64,000 bases of DNA, taken from the NCBI GenBank assembly GCA_963576735.1, contig OY755183.1, positions 12,047,213-12,111,212 on the forward strand, in the 5' to 3' direction. The notes under the pieces are model-generated. The model did not search any database. It had not been told where the DNA came from and was given only the letters and a program-made list of their open reading frames with translations. Shown here in pieces: positions 11,995 through 25,800 of this stretch. Position numbers and translations under genes: made by a program. Numbering within the stretch: position 1 is the first letter of the stretch; each line of letters opens with the position of its first letter. The DNA is from Bedellia somnulentella (taxonomy: Eukaryota; Arthropoda; Insecta; Lepidoptera; Bedelliidae).

Positions 11995-12744
11995 GTAAAA
12001 AGTCTGTCTGTTAATGAAATAAGCCTGTATAAATTCTCATAAAAGAGGTTAACATATAGAGCAGGATTGGAATGTTTATTAGATTTTCGCTTGTATATGT
12101 CAATAGTACAGGCACATATTATAAATTAAATTCCATTCGAGAAACTAATTAGTGTATAACACAAAATGTACGAGGAATTTCTTAGTTGAGATATTTCTAA
12201 TTGGACATATTATGGTCGTGTCGTGTCTGTTTAATTAACTTTAGTTACATACTCGTACAACAGAACGAAGAAGGTTTTATGAAATTGTATTCTGAATAAT
12301 TTTAGCAGGCTTAACCATAGCTTTGGTTAATTCAACGCTTTGATCGAAAATACATTAGATACATAGTTTGGTACAGTGTCAAACCAAATATTGTAGTCTT
12401 GTCGAGATTTAGTGATCACTTCATTAATTAAGATTAAAATATACAAAATCATATGTGGTAAATGAACGTTACGTACTGCCAATAGTACCAAGTGGTTATC
12501 ATCTCTATAACCTTATATGATTTTAGGTTTCTATTATAATTATATAAAATAGAGTTCTTTTTTAAATTTGTATATATTTCTTTTTGTACTTCATGTATAT
12601 AACTAGGTGGTTTTTAATAGTAAATATTTTTGAATAAAGTAACATACATGTTGTATATAATACCTTATACATGAATTGTCTTAATGTAAAATTTTCATAA
12701 TAAATTATAAAATCGTCTGCTGTATGCAAAAACATTAACTTACT
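11995..12744. other. no gene seen
   Basis: AT-rich intergenic or intronic DNA without recognised features. Confidence 0.5.
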
Positions 12745-12908
12745 TAAACATAAACGTTCATGCCGTTTATCCCCAAAGGGGTTGGCAGAGGTACCAATAC
12801 TTTTGATCTTCACGTGACAACGTAACCTAGTGTCCAAAGTAGGTACCCACGTTTTGCTTAGAGAGTGTACTCACGTGACAGGGGGCAGGCCTTTCGCCGT
12901 TATAATGC
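12745..12908 (-). repeat. SINE-B 3' fragment
   Basis: It retains the TTCGGGG-type hairpin end (GCCGTTTATCCCCAAAGGGG) and the CACGTGACAGGGGGCAGGCC block, with no tRNA head. It explains the reading frames overlapping 12562-13027. Confidence 0.75.
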
Positions 12909-13608
12909 AAAAACTAAGGCATATTAATTTAAAACTATTAGAAAATGAACCTAAGCCCGTTACAAAGTACTTTTTTGTAAAAACTGTAGTACGCCCTCCG
13001 GCGTCTTGCATCACTCGCGGTCACTAAGTAAATGATCGTAAAAAGGCATAGTTCCGAATTATGCCCCTATTAGTTGACAAACTTTTCAAACGGTTACTGA
13101 CCTAGTAGTAGTATATGATCGAATATAAAATATATGGAAGAAAACAAGAGTGACTCACTGAGCTAACTTTTTCTTAGTCATGGTCTTGTCCATCTAAAGT
13201 TTATGCTACTCATTTTCTTTCTTATTATATTGTATACTACATCTATTAGCTGCCAGTAAATGCAAAATTATGGTCGCAGTTATTAATTGCTTTACCATTA
13301 AGTTTTTTTTATGCTTAGTTAGTGACCAATTCAAAGTTATGTGCATAAGTTTTTGTTTTGTTTTATTTCATTTGTTTTGCAGTCTTTTAATATATTTTTT
13401 GTATCATATCTTTTTTATTTTTGTTATCCCGTTTTTTGTTTATATTTTATATATCCCCACTGTAAAGTAATGAAAAAATATTTTTCAACCCTCTTTGCCT
13501 CTTTTTCCAACAGATTTATTGTTATCTGGTCAAATTTTGATACCAAAAGCCTAATCATGATTTTAACTTACATATTACAACACTAAAACATATCCGATAT
13601 TTTTTCAG
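12909..13608. other. DNA upstream of Nhe2 exon 1
   Basis: T-rich sequence (notably 13270-13470) ending in the splice acceptor at 13601-13608. No coding exon was found here. Confidence 0.5.
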
Positions 13609-13876
13609 AGTGTCACTAAACCGACTCCGTCCATACCAATCGATGGGGCATTATCAACGTATCCGGGTCTCGGGTTCGGGCCTATGGGCCCTGTGGCCCC
13701 TCTTCCCGGCGAGCCCCCGGGGACACAACTACGTCAGCGACAGAGTACCCCCTTACCTTCAACTGTTGAAACAAAGAAGGAGAGGACCCTCGTGATCGCT
13801 GCCTTTGAGTTCCATCGAGTGGAGACCCCGTTTCTTATTGGATTATGGATATTTTTCGCTAGTCTTGCTAAAATTG
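13609..13876 (+). CDS. Nhe2: Nhe2 exon 1 (first visible)
   Basis: It begins after the acceptor TTTTTCAG and ends in phase 1 at GGTAAGTG. It encodes a Pro/Gly-rich extracellular stretch (residues 1-57), then [20 protein letters not shown], the start of the first conserved membrane segment. The exon is much more GC-rich than its surroundings. No ATG suits the family start, so at least one coding exon lies upstream. Confidence 0.93.
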
Positions 13877-16800
13877 GTAAGTGCTTATAATTATAACATA
13901 TTAAACACTAAACTCATCTGTTTGTGTAGTGGTACAGCACGGTAGGGATCTTTAGCTTATGATTGTGAGAGTTATCAGTTTGGTTTAAGGATATTAAATA
14001 TGATAATGATATGATAATCCGACTCTTAATATGATACTTTGCTTCCAAAAATATGTAAATCCCAGCAACTATCACGGTAGTATTAGTTAGTCTGCCAACA
14101 CTAAGCTAGCGTGGTAGATTACGGCCGATCCACGAGTATATTGAGGGTAGGCTCGAGCCCCTCATCCAGGACATAATATGTGGACTATGATGAAAAAACA
14201 AACACACACACGTATACTCACGGCTGTATATCTCAAGAAAAGGTAGCTAGAGCATTATCATTTAAAATGTCTCCGTCACTTTCGTCAGTTTAGTAGGAAG
14301 ACATTCTGAAAATTGGTTTGTACAATATTTGATTGATTAATTCACGGGGCGCGTATCCAGATATGACACGGGGTGCGTATCGTGACCTGTAAATATTAGT
14401 AAATACGTTCTCAAGTTGTAAATTGTATATGTAAAAAGTTTGTTATTATGTTTAATCAATAAAGGATTAAATTTTGAACATACATACATACATACATATA
14501 CTCACGGCTATAAATCCCTTAACGGGGTAGCCAGAGCTTTGGAATGAAAAATTCCTCAGCCGCTTTTGGAAGTTGATTGGGGAAAAGATGGTAATAATAA
14601 ATGCTTTTGTTGACGGGTCTCCAACCACATCGCCCAAAAATCACTTAATAAGCTCCTATACCCTTAGTCGCTTCTTACGATCACCTACGGGTAGAAATGA
14701 CACTACACGGGTAAATTTTGAAAAGTAATTCAATTTCAAATTTAAATTCAATATGGCGCTCTAGCTACCCCATTCTGAAATTTCAACCAAAAGTCATGGT
14801 ATATGCGGGATTTCCACCAAGAGTATAAGTTTATGTAAGAAAAGATTCAGATGACCAAAACTTTAACTTTGTTGTATAATCTTTGGCCAGACGTCTGTTT
14901 CAGCAATTCAACAAATCGTATAAAAATAGATTGATCAAATATTTGATTGCATGACTTTTCAATTTTGTTTCTAGGGAACATTGACCTCTAATTGTTTTAT
15001 GGCTTCTTCAATAGTCTTTTGATATTAACTGCTATATTATCCATATAATAAAATCATTATTTGGTTTAAAATTGATTTGAGGGCTTAATTCTTCTTAAAT
15101 AATAGTCCGCGTGTGCAGTGAGTTCTGCAAATGTAAAAAAGTAAACTATTGTTTTTTAGAAAAGTAAGAAAAATGTATTTATAAACTGTATCTTTTGCGA
15201 TTCGATTCGGTTCGTGTAAAGGACGTTATCATTACTGCTTTTTCAACATTATTCCAGCTCAGTTATGGGGCATAAGGAATAAATAAGACAGTATTGTGAT
15301 TTTGTCTGTCCTGTGACGTTTTATAAAAAAGTAATTAAATAAAAAAAAAAGTCAAAAAGTTTATTTTTCAAAATTAAGTTAAAAATTAACATTTTTTGAA
15401 CGTCAAATTTTTTAAATTTATCATTAGTCCGTTGCTTCGGAAGGTGTTCGTAAAGAGAAGAAGCAACAAAGAAACTCTTTACATTCACATTTTTTCATTT
15501 TTTCAAAACATGGTTTGTACAATTTCAGTTTATTAACATGTTTTTACTTTATAAAAGATTTTCTATGCGACAAAACCAAACGCTAGTTTGACATATTTAA
15601 AATAAATTGTCCATCACAAAAACCAATCACATAACGTGAGAAGAAAAATCCTCACCAGACAATTATTCCTAGGAATAACGAGGGAAGATTTATAGCTTTA
15701 CGGACACGGTCATGTGCGCGTTGGGTCCTTGTCGTTTAAAAAATCTTGAACACTGTAGTAAGACTTCTTTAAAAGCATGGCTTTTATTGCCTTTTTAAAA
15801 GATGCCACAGGCAATTCCAATATGTCAGAAGGAAGTTTGTTGAACATTTTCAGGGATAGTCCCATAAAGGAGTTACTTACTTTATTAAGTCTCCACTTCG
15901 GTACGTGAAGTTTGTCCTTATTTCGAGTGTTAACAGTATGCCTATCACTAACTTTACTAAATTGGCCTATATTCTTTTTGGCATACATTAAATTCTCAAA
16001 TATGTATTGGCAAGGGACAGTTAAAATGCCAATTTCTTTAAATTTTTCGCGCAACGAATACCTCGACCTCAACATGTAAATAGATCGGATAGCTCGCTTT
16101 TGTAAGACGAAAACTTTATGAACATCAGCCGCTTTACCCCATAATAAAATACCGTACGACATAATACTATGAAAATAACTGAAATACACAATGCGAGCTG
16201 TTTCTACGTCTGCTATTTCTCTAATCTTACGCACGGCATACGCAACTGAGCTCAGCCTTTTAGAAAGTGTTAGTATATGGGGTCCCCATTGCAACTTAGA
16301 ATCGATTATTATCCCTAGGAATTTTGTTTCTTTCACTAATTCTACTTGTTCACTATCAATAACAATATTGTTATCAACTTGCCTAACATTCGGTAAAGTA
16401 AATTTAATTTAAAGGAATGTTAAGATTGTTTGGGCACAAATTGACGGTGGTTTGAAAGTAAAAAAGAATAGATATATAGAGCCAATGTATTACAATTATC
16501 TTGTTCATTTACCCTCGTATACAAGAGCCAATGTAGATTGCAATATCACTGACGGTGAATTTAATTTTTAATTAATATGCATAGTGGAAAATGGTAATGC
16601 TATTTAATATAAAATTTTCCTTTTTTACTTATTTACCCTTACAATTTTATTTATTTAAGTAATTCAATGATGCATTTCTAATCTATCTGAGAGAAACACG
16701 GGTGACCGCTCGGAATAGAGGACTTTTAGATTGGTCAGGCCTAGACCTGTAGTAAGACAAATATACTCCCATACAGATTCAGCTTGCTGATTGAGTACCA

Positions 16801-19800
16801 ATCGATATATTTTTTATTCTACAGTATCAAGGTCGCCATTCGATTATATTTTTCCATTAAATGAGGAAGAGTTTTGAATCTTTTTTCATTGGTAAACATG
16901 CACGAGCTTCTTGACATTTCCGTTAGTATTATTATTAGAATAGAATAGAATAGAAAACTCTTTATTGCACATCAAATATGGAAAAACATTTACAAATACA
17001 CAGAATATTATTTTACAGAATATTATTATTTTTTATTGTTACTTTTTTCTTTCAATTATACTTTTGTTTGAATTTTTTTCATAACAACAATGGTTATTGA
17101 CCGTTATCAAGATCGCTCAAAAGGTTTAGGAGTTACATGGCAATAAAAAAAACTGAAAAGTAAATAAAGCTTAGTTAAAATAAAACCGAACGCGAACAAA
17201 ACAATTAACAAAACAACCCATTGGTCAGCCGTCAGTAACAAATGCTTTCCATTTTATTAAACAACAAACATATCCATTCCATCAAACGGGGTCTTTGTGG
17301 ACACCTCCTAATCTAATCTGGGTTAATCATATTCAGTCCAGTAACTCGGCACTGATTCACAGCCTTGGAGTGTACGACCTTTATCCTTTCACTCGATACT
17401 GATTAATAAGTAATGGTATAATTGATGAACGATTTGTGCAGTCTACTTGCTTGGCGCAGTAGTGCTATGTGCGGCTTTCAGCTCCTGTTAACATACATAC
17501 ATACATATACTCACGGCCTTAATTCCCAAAAACGGGGTAGCCAGAGCGTCAGACCCAGAAACTCCTCAGTCATATTTGGAAGTTGATAGGGGAGAAGATG
17601 GTAGAAATAAAGTATCGTTGGTATCCACTTAAAGAGCCCCATACCCTTAGTCTCCTCTTACGACACCCGTGGGTAGAAAAGGGTAGTGACATTCGAAGCC
17701 GGTACTACACGGCAAACATCGAGTTCTGCTAAAATCGACTAGAAAATTGGGTTTGAATATTCCAGCACTACTGTGAGCTACTTTGAATCTTGGTTAATTA
17801 CAAGTTAACACAATCATTTCTGACACCAACAGTACTTATCCACTATTTTATTGCTGTGTAGTGCCGGCTTAGAGGCTTTCTTCCGGTGGGTGTACGTAAG
17901 AGGCGACTAACGGAATTGGGGCTTTTAGGGATTTCTGGGCGATGCGGTTGGAGACCCATCACTAAAAACCTTTATTTTTACCATCTTTTCCCCACTCAAC
18001 TTTCAAAAGTGGCTGAGGAATTTATAATTCCTTAGCTCTGGCTACCCCTTCTAGGAAATATAGCCGTGAGTATATGTATGTATGTACTATTTTATTATAC
18101 TTGTAAATGTTTAATATTATGATGAGCAATAAATATTTTATTTACTCCATCTACCTAAAATCCCATAAATTCTCATAAAATTTCAATAATATTCTGTGGA
18201 TTCATAAATTTCACTTTAAGTGTTTGATGTAAACTAAAAAGAGAGACGATAAACTGAGTATTGACTCCAACATTGTTAGACGTTGTTTGACATGTCACAT
18301 AACTGTTGTAATCGTGTAGATTGTTATTGTTATATAAAAAAAAAAACGTAAAGACAAAGAAAGGCAGTTTTTATATTTGACGTGCAACCGAAAAAAATAC
18401 AATAAAAACTTCAACCCGAGTACGAAAAGGAGTCAACAAAGTATGAAACAAGGAATAATTTAAAATATAAATTAAGTTGTGCCTTCGTAGATTCATAGAT
18501 TCTACTTTCTGTGTGTCATGTAAAATAACGTTTTATTACAACTTTTTTAGACTATAACAGAAATAAAATCAATTGAATAGTTTCCAACAATATGTTTTCC
18601 AATACGAGTCAAGCGAGTTACTGAGTGTTGTCTCCAACATTGTTAGACGTTGATGACATATCACATAACGTTGCAATCATGTTGAAAGTTCTCAGGTCCC
18701 GAGATTTCATTAGTAATGGAATTGGACATGTTAACATAGGTTGCTGTCTGATTTAATTTGTCCATTAATTTGGTTTTAATTCCTGCCTTCATAACTAATG
18801 TATATATAAATAAAAATAGTGACTACAACTTTTGAATCTTCACGCGATATTTAAATTATTTATTACGAATTGCGACATGATAGTCCAGTGGGTAGAACAC
18901 CCGCCTGAAAAACAGAAGGGCGTGAGTTCCAATCCTGGGACGGGCCTACACCAATTTGTCTTTTCTAAAGTCATATGTGTGGTTAATTTATCATGGTTGC
19001 TCACGGTGAGGGAAAACATCGTGAGGAAACCCACATGGCTGAGTTGTACTTAGTCATGTGACAGTGTATTCGTACAAAACGGCGATAGGCCTGCCCCCTA
19101 TCACGTGAGTACACTGTCTAAGCAAAACGTGGGTACCTTCTCTGGAAACTAGATGGCGCTTGCCATGTGAGTTCAGGAGTATTGGTACCTCTGCCAACCC
19201 CTTCGGGGATAAACGGCGTGAACGTTTATGTTATGTTTATGTTATTACGAATTCTACAAGAAATGTGTAAAAACGAAAAGAGGCGACATTTTTAAAATTT
19301 AAATTTCAATAATACTTTGGTGGATTTATAGATTCCACGTTCAGAGTTTGATGTAAAATAAAAAAGAGTCGATAAACGAAATAAAAGGAAGTGAAAGATT
19401 TCTACATGATGTTTTCCAATTTGAGTGAAGCAAAATACTGAGTATGGACTCCAACATTGTTAGACGTTGTTTGACATATCACATAACTCTGTTGTAATAG
19501 TGTTCAAAGTTCTCGGGTTCTGAGATATCATTAGTAATGGAATTGGACATGTTAACCTAGGTTGCTGTCTGATTCAATTTGTCCATTAATTTGGTTTTAA
19601 TTCTCTCCTGCTTATACTTATACATGGACACTATCTAATATAAAAATAGTGAATATATACAAGACTTTTGTAATTTCACGTGGTGTTTAAATTAAATTAT
19701 AATGTGTGAAAACAAAGAAAGGTATTTTTTTTAATATTTGACGTGCACCAATAATGCAAAAATAATGATTTAATAACAACAACCTGAATACGTAAAAAGG

Positions 19801-22800
19801 GATCTAAAAATCGTCAACCGTGATAGTTCAGTGGGTAGAACATCGCTTAACTTGCCGACGATGAGGGTTCTAATCCCGGGTCGGGCCTACACAATTTGTC
19901 TTCTCATGTCATTTATGTAGTTAATTTATCATGATCCTTAACGTTAAAGGAAACATCGTGAGGAAACCCACATGGCTAAATTGTACTAAGGCATGTAACA
20001 GTGTATTTGTACAAAAACGGCGATAGACTTGCTAGGTGACAATGAGTACCTCTGCGAACCCATTCGGGGGTAAACGACGTGAGCGTTTGAGTGTTATAGA
20101 AGGCTAGAACTATCTAAAATACAAAGTCTGAGCCCATAACCTACGATTCTTTATTTTCGCAAAAGCTCAGACAACATTGATTACATATACATAGCCTTAT
20201 ACAACAATTTCAACAACCACCAGTGTTCCTATGATAGTTATATCTTAATATCAATGATTGAAAAAGCAACCACATATGCGAAACTCTATTTCACCATCCA
20301 ATCTCTATGACGGAACTCGTAATATCAACTAATTAATTTTGTTCTGATTGAATGACACTAATTTTCCAATGAGCAAGTTTTAATAAGCTCGGTAGATTCC
20401 TCACGTAATTGCAATTAACGACACAAAACAGTTTCCCACAAATTGTTACTATGATTTTGTGCTATGAAATTCAGATTCCTGGAATGCCAGTAAATGCCAA
20501 ACTAATGTTTTCACAATATCGAAATTGATGATATCGATATTATTAGTTTGAAATTCTGGGGATTGATACCAGCTGAGAGCAACATTATTTTACGAATGCG
20601 GGTATCGCATGCGTGGCGTGGCGTGCATGGGTGGGGAATGCGGAATGTTGTATCTGTTTTCAATTATATTTATATCTGCGATAAACGGCGATAGGCCTGC
20701 CCCCTATCACGTGAGTACACTGTCCAAATAAAATTTGGGTACTCTTAACACCAGGTGATAATGTCACGTGATGTTCAGAAGTATTAGTACCTCTGCCAAC
20801 CCCTTCGGGGATATTCGGCATGAACATTTAAGTCTTACCTGTTTGCTGTGTTGTGCCAGCTTAGAATGTCCCTACCCCTTTCCACCCACGGATGTCATAA
20901 GAGGCGAATAAGGGTATTGAGCTCTTTAAAATGGTTTTTGGGCGATGCAGTTGGAGACTCATCACCAACGATACTTTATTTCTACCATCTTGTCCCCTAT
21001 CATCTTCCAAATACGGCTTAGGAGTTTCTAGCTATGAAGTTCTGGCTACCCCTTTTTGACATTTATGGGCGTAAGTACATGTATGGATTTATACATACAT
21101 ACAAACATACATTTACTTACGGCTATAAATCCCTAGAAGGGGTAGCCAGAGCTAATGAATTAGAAATTCCTCAGCCACTTTTGGAAATGTGGGTGGGGAT
21201 AAGATGGTAAAAATAAAGGTTGTTGGTGATGGGTCTCCAACCGCATCGCCCAAAAATCGCTTAAAAGCCCCAATACCGTTAGTCGCCTTTTACGTACACC
21301 CACCGGAAGAAATGGGGTAGTGCTATTCTAAGCCGACACCTATGCCTAGCCTATGTATTTATGTATGTATGTTAAGAGAACAGTGGGATTAGGTGTTTCC
21401 TAATGTCCAATAGAATAGGCTATTTGACTGTTATAAGAATATACATTTCTTTTATTTCATCAGTCTTAATATTTCTTTCTTAGAGCGATTTGTAATAATG
21501 CGAGATGAAAATATTGCATTATTTTACCAAATTCCATCTTCTAAAAATTTTTTCTTGATGTAACTGTCACGTGACTAAAAACAACCGTGATTGGCTATTT
21601 CTATATTTATTTATTTGGTTTGCCAACAGAGCATACATTAAATACAATTTAAAAACAAACATTCACATAATAACAAAAAACATCTGAGGTATGCACCAAT
21701 TACAGGCAGAACACATCATTCATAAGACATATAAGTTGTGTTTTTTTTTCTAAATCTTAAACTAAGTCCTAAACTTAAATCTAACAGATATAAATATTTA
21801 CAAACTTAAATTACAAAAATGATATTTTTTTAAAATAATAATAATAAATTTAGTTTTTTTGATTGGTACTATAATGACGTAGATTACGCGTAAACAAACT
21901 GTGTATCGCTTCGCTTATTGGTGTATAATTCGGAATTGACGTCACTACGTGCCACATTATTTAAATCCATAATCTCCATGTGTTCTAACCATTTCAACAT
22001 CCCTATTACACTTCTCACTCGATCACATAACCTAACATTACAATTTGTTCTGAGGGCCCTCATCTCTACTGCATTCACTCTGCTATCATGTTTCTTCTGC
22101 AAGACCCAACATTCGCTGCCATACATATAAGCTATTGTGTAATGTATTGTATCAGTTGAACCTTTTGTGTTCAACGGGAAAAAAATACACAACATGTAGT
22201 AGCATGACGCTGAGCTTCAATTCCCAGGGCGGGTAGTGCTGAAGAGAAATGGCGCGAAGAAACTGATTTGGCTTAGTTTAAAACCAGTTTAATGTCTTGT
22301 ATCGTTACAAGTTGATAAGCTTTTATGATACCGTTTTGATTTTTGTTGTTTTTGTGAACTCTGGCTACCCCATATTCAGGCCAATAATGGCAATGAGTAG
22401 AGGAATATGATGAAAAAAAGCGAAAAACACTGCAAAAAGAAATATTCAAATACTGATATTTTGTGGAACATAAGAAAACAGTTTACCAAAAAAGGTATTT
22501 TACTTCAATAAAACACTAAAAATTAAAGTTCGTAGACAACCAGGTCTACGTGGTGCGTCTAGAGGTAAATCGACTACGCGATTTTCGTAGTTCATTAATA
22601 CAATAAGTAATATAATTTCTGTATTTCTTTTGGGTATTGTAGTTTATTTGTTTTCTGTATTGATAAAGTTGCATTTCTTTTTATCGATATTTTAGATTTT
22701 TACAGTCGGATATAAGTTACCAGAACGCAGTTTTTGTAGTATACTTACATAGATTAATAAATAAAGAATAAATAAAGAAAGGAAAAATTCGACACAGGCG

Positions 22801-25800
22801 GGAATCGAACCCGCGACCTCGGGTATACGCCCCCGTCGCTCTGCCATTGAGCTACCGTGTCAATGGCCGCCAGTGCAAAATTCTTCTACCCTTTGTTTCT
22901 TTTTACACTTTTAAGTAGAGTTTGTATTCCCTACCTCCGAATTTTTCACAAATTCGGAAGGCCATTTATCTACCTTTTCAGACAGAATGCAAATGTTGAG
23001 AACGCCTAACTATCACATAATTTGAATGTTTTTCGTGGAAACAATATGTCGTTCTCTACCAACAATATGTGAAAAACATTATGTCATTCTCTACCAACAA
23101 AACCGGCCGTATTGGCTCCATGTATAACTTCTCCAATATGAGTCAGCGACATAATGTTTTATTTTTTTAAAAGTTGACTACATCTATGAACAAAGTTACA
23201 AGGGAAAACATTATGCGGAAACCCACATGACCAAGTAAAGAATCAGCTATGTGACAATTATTACACGCGGAGAGTGTGATATGATAATAATGATACTAAC
23301 TATAATCAATTCAATTCAATTCAATTTATTTGCATGTCACAAGTTCATGAGATGTTACAAAAATTTAAAAATACAGTATAATTTAATGTTTTTTGACATG
23401 AATTCCTCATGTGGGGATTATTACTCATAAATAAAAGATGTTATGAAAGGAAAGAAAAATTTCGACACTGGCGGGGTTCGAACCCGCGACCTTCGGGTAT
23501 ACGCCCCCGTCGCTCTGCCAACTGAGCTACTTGAACGTGTAAAAAAGAAACAAAGGATAGAGAAATTTCGCGCTGGATGCCAACTGACACTGTAGCTCAG
23601 TTGGCAGAGCGACGGGGGCGTATACCCGAAGGTCGCGGGTTCGAACCCCGCCAGTGTCGAAATTTTTCTTTCCTTTCATAACATCTTTTATTTATGAGTA
23701 ATACAGTATAAGTACAGGTGACGCCCTGTAAGGGCACGGCAAACATCGTTTAATGGTAGACTAGTTGTAGAGCAATCGGGGCATTCTATTTATTGTTCTG
23801 GTCATCAAAAAACTCCTTAATATTGTAGTAACATTTAATGATAAGATGTTTTTTTTAAGTCGTAATAAATAAATTAAGTTTTTTAATATTTTTTATGTCA
23901 TTTGGTATGTGATTATAAATTTTTATAAGCATGTGGTGGGGACTACACGATACTAATTTCATTGTAGTGAAAGGTATTTGTAGTTTATTTAAATAACGGT
24001 CATTTCTTTTATTATTTTTATCTTCTAATATAATGGTCTTATTTATAAAGTTACATCACCATTGTGTATTCCCGTTAAAAACACATTGATCTAATGCCAA
24101 TAAACGCTGGGATATAAGAATTCGCAAGTGTTTTTACTCGACATACATACGGACACACACGGACATTATTCCCAAAAAGGTATAGAAAGAGATTAGAGCT
24201 AGAAACTCTTCAGTCACATTTGGAACTTGCTTGGGGAGAAGATCGTAGAAATAGAGCATCGATAGTGATGGGTCTCCAACCGCATCGCCCAAAACCACTC
24301 AAAAAGCCCCAATGCCCTTAGTCACCTCTTTCAACACCCGTGGTTAGAAAGGGGTAGTGACATTCTAAGCCGCCACTACACGGCAAGACACATACACATT
24401 TAACATAAAATTGTTCGCACAAAACTAGGCATACGCCCGCAGGAATTCATTGTAAGTTACTAAGTCCGGGTCAAAAGTTCTTGTTTTCTACTTTTTAGTG
24501 CACGTGATTTTGTGGTTGGGGTTTTATTTTGTGAACTTTTATTTTTATTTTAGTTGCGCATGCGCAAACCTTAACGATAAAATGTGCAACTGAACGTGAG
24601 TCAGGTATTCGAAGTGCATTCTTAACGAACGTGCAATGACCGGTAATGTTCCTATGACGCATACTTGGCCTTAAATGAAATCTTCAAGTGAAGTTCTTTA
24701 AATTTATTTAAAAACATATTTCAGTATTTATTATTTATAAGCTCAGAAGATCAAAATGTGTAGGAATAGGAAACAATTATATGAAGTACTCGTAACATCC
24801 TTGTAACCCGCATTTACAACGAATAAATGATAATGATGTTATTATGATGTTAGTATAAGTCTTTATTATATTCGTAAAAAAATTTTTTGTACTTCAAAAT
24901 TTTCTTACAGTTCTTAATACAGTCATCAAAATCCTCAAGTAATTTAAAATTGTAGTTATAAAAAGTTACCTATTTTTTTAAAGAGGGTATTAAAAAATAA
25001 TATTTTTCATCCGTTTACACTTTCACGGCAATAGTCTTTGGGATTGAACGGCGATAAAACGTCGTTCTTAGAATTTCAAGAAAGATTTGACGTCTCTACG
25101 AAATACGGGCTCAAACACATAAACACGTTACGACGACGCAACGTACAACGATGCGGCGTCGTTTCACGATACGACGTCGTGACGTTAGAAACTCACGATG
25201 CAATCCTGCGCAGTTGTTATTCAAAATTCAAAGATGACGGATGTTATTGAAGTCGATCATTTAATTACCTTAGTCGAGCGGCGTCCCGTACTATGGGACA
25301 AAACATCTGAAGAATACAAGAATAAAAATTCAAAAACAACAGCATGGAAAGAGGTGTACGATGTCGTATTGTGAAACGACGCCGCATCATTGTACGACGC
25401 GACGTCGTATCGTGTTTATGTGTGGGAGCCCTACCGGATTGTTTGTAGGATCATTCAACTGCCACTCAAACGCGGATTCCAAGATTTCACAACGAGAGAA
25501 GAGTTTTTTTTAATTCACTGATTCTTGTTCCACATGTTCATTAGATGAAAGCAATGAACGACGTACTCCAGTAGCCTAGTTTCCTATTCAATCAATTTCG
25601 AAGGCCGCTTTTTTCATATTTCCTTTCGTCCGATATGCGCTAGTTACTCTGGATTGGAAACATTGCATGATTGATGTTGTTTGTTAGTGGAGTGCTCAAT
25701 ATAGTGATACTAACTTCAATATGGTGAATAAATGCTGTGTCTGGTTTTTAATAAGCAACCGTGATAGCCCAGTGGGTAGAACACTCGGTTATCGTGCAAA

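Noticed and set aside
23589..23661. Functional tRNA gene
   Set aside because: The acceptor and T stems pair, but the anticodon stem and loop are abnormal (C at position 33, mispaired stem) and the sequence is part of a dispersed repeat with flanks conserved between copies.
23420..23702. CRISPR-like repeat-spacer unit
   Set aside because: It is an inverted SINE pair in a eukaryotic genome. There is no array of direct repeats anywhere in the window.
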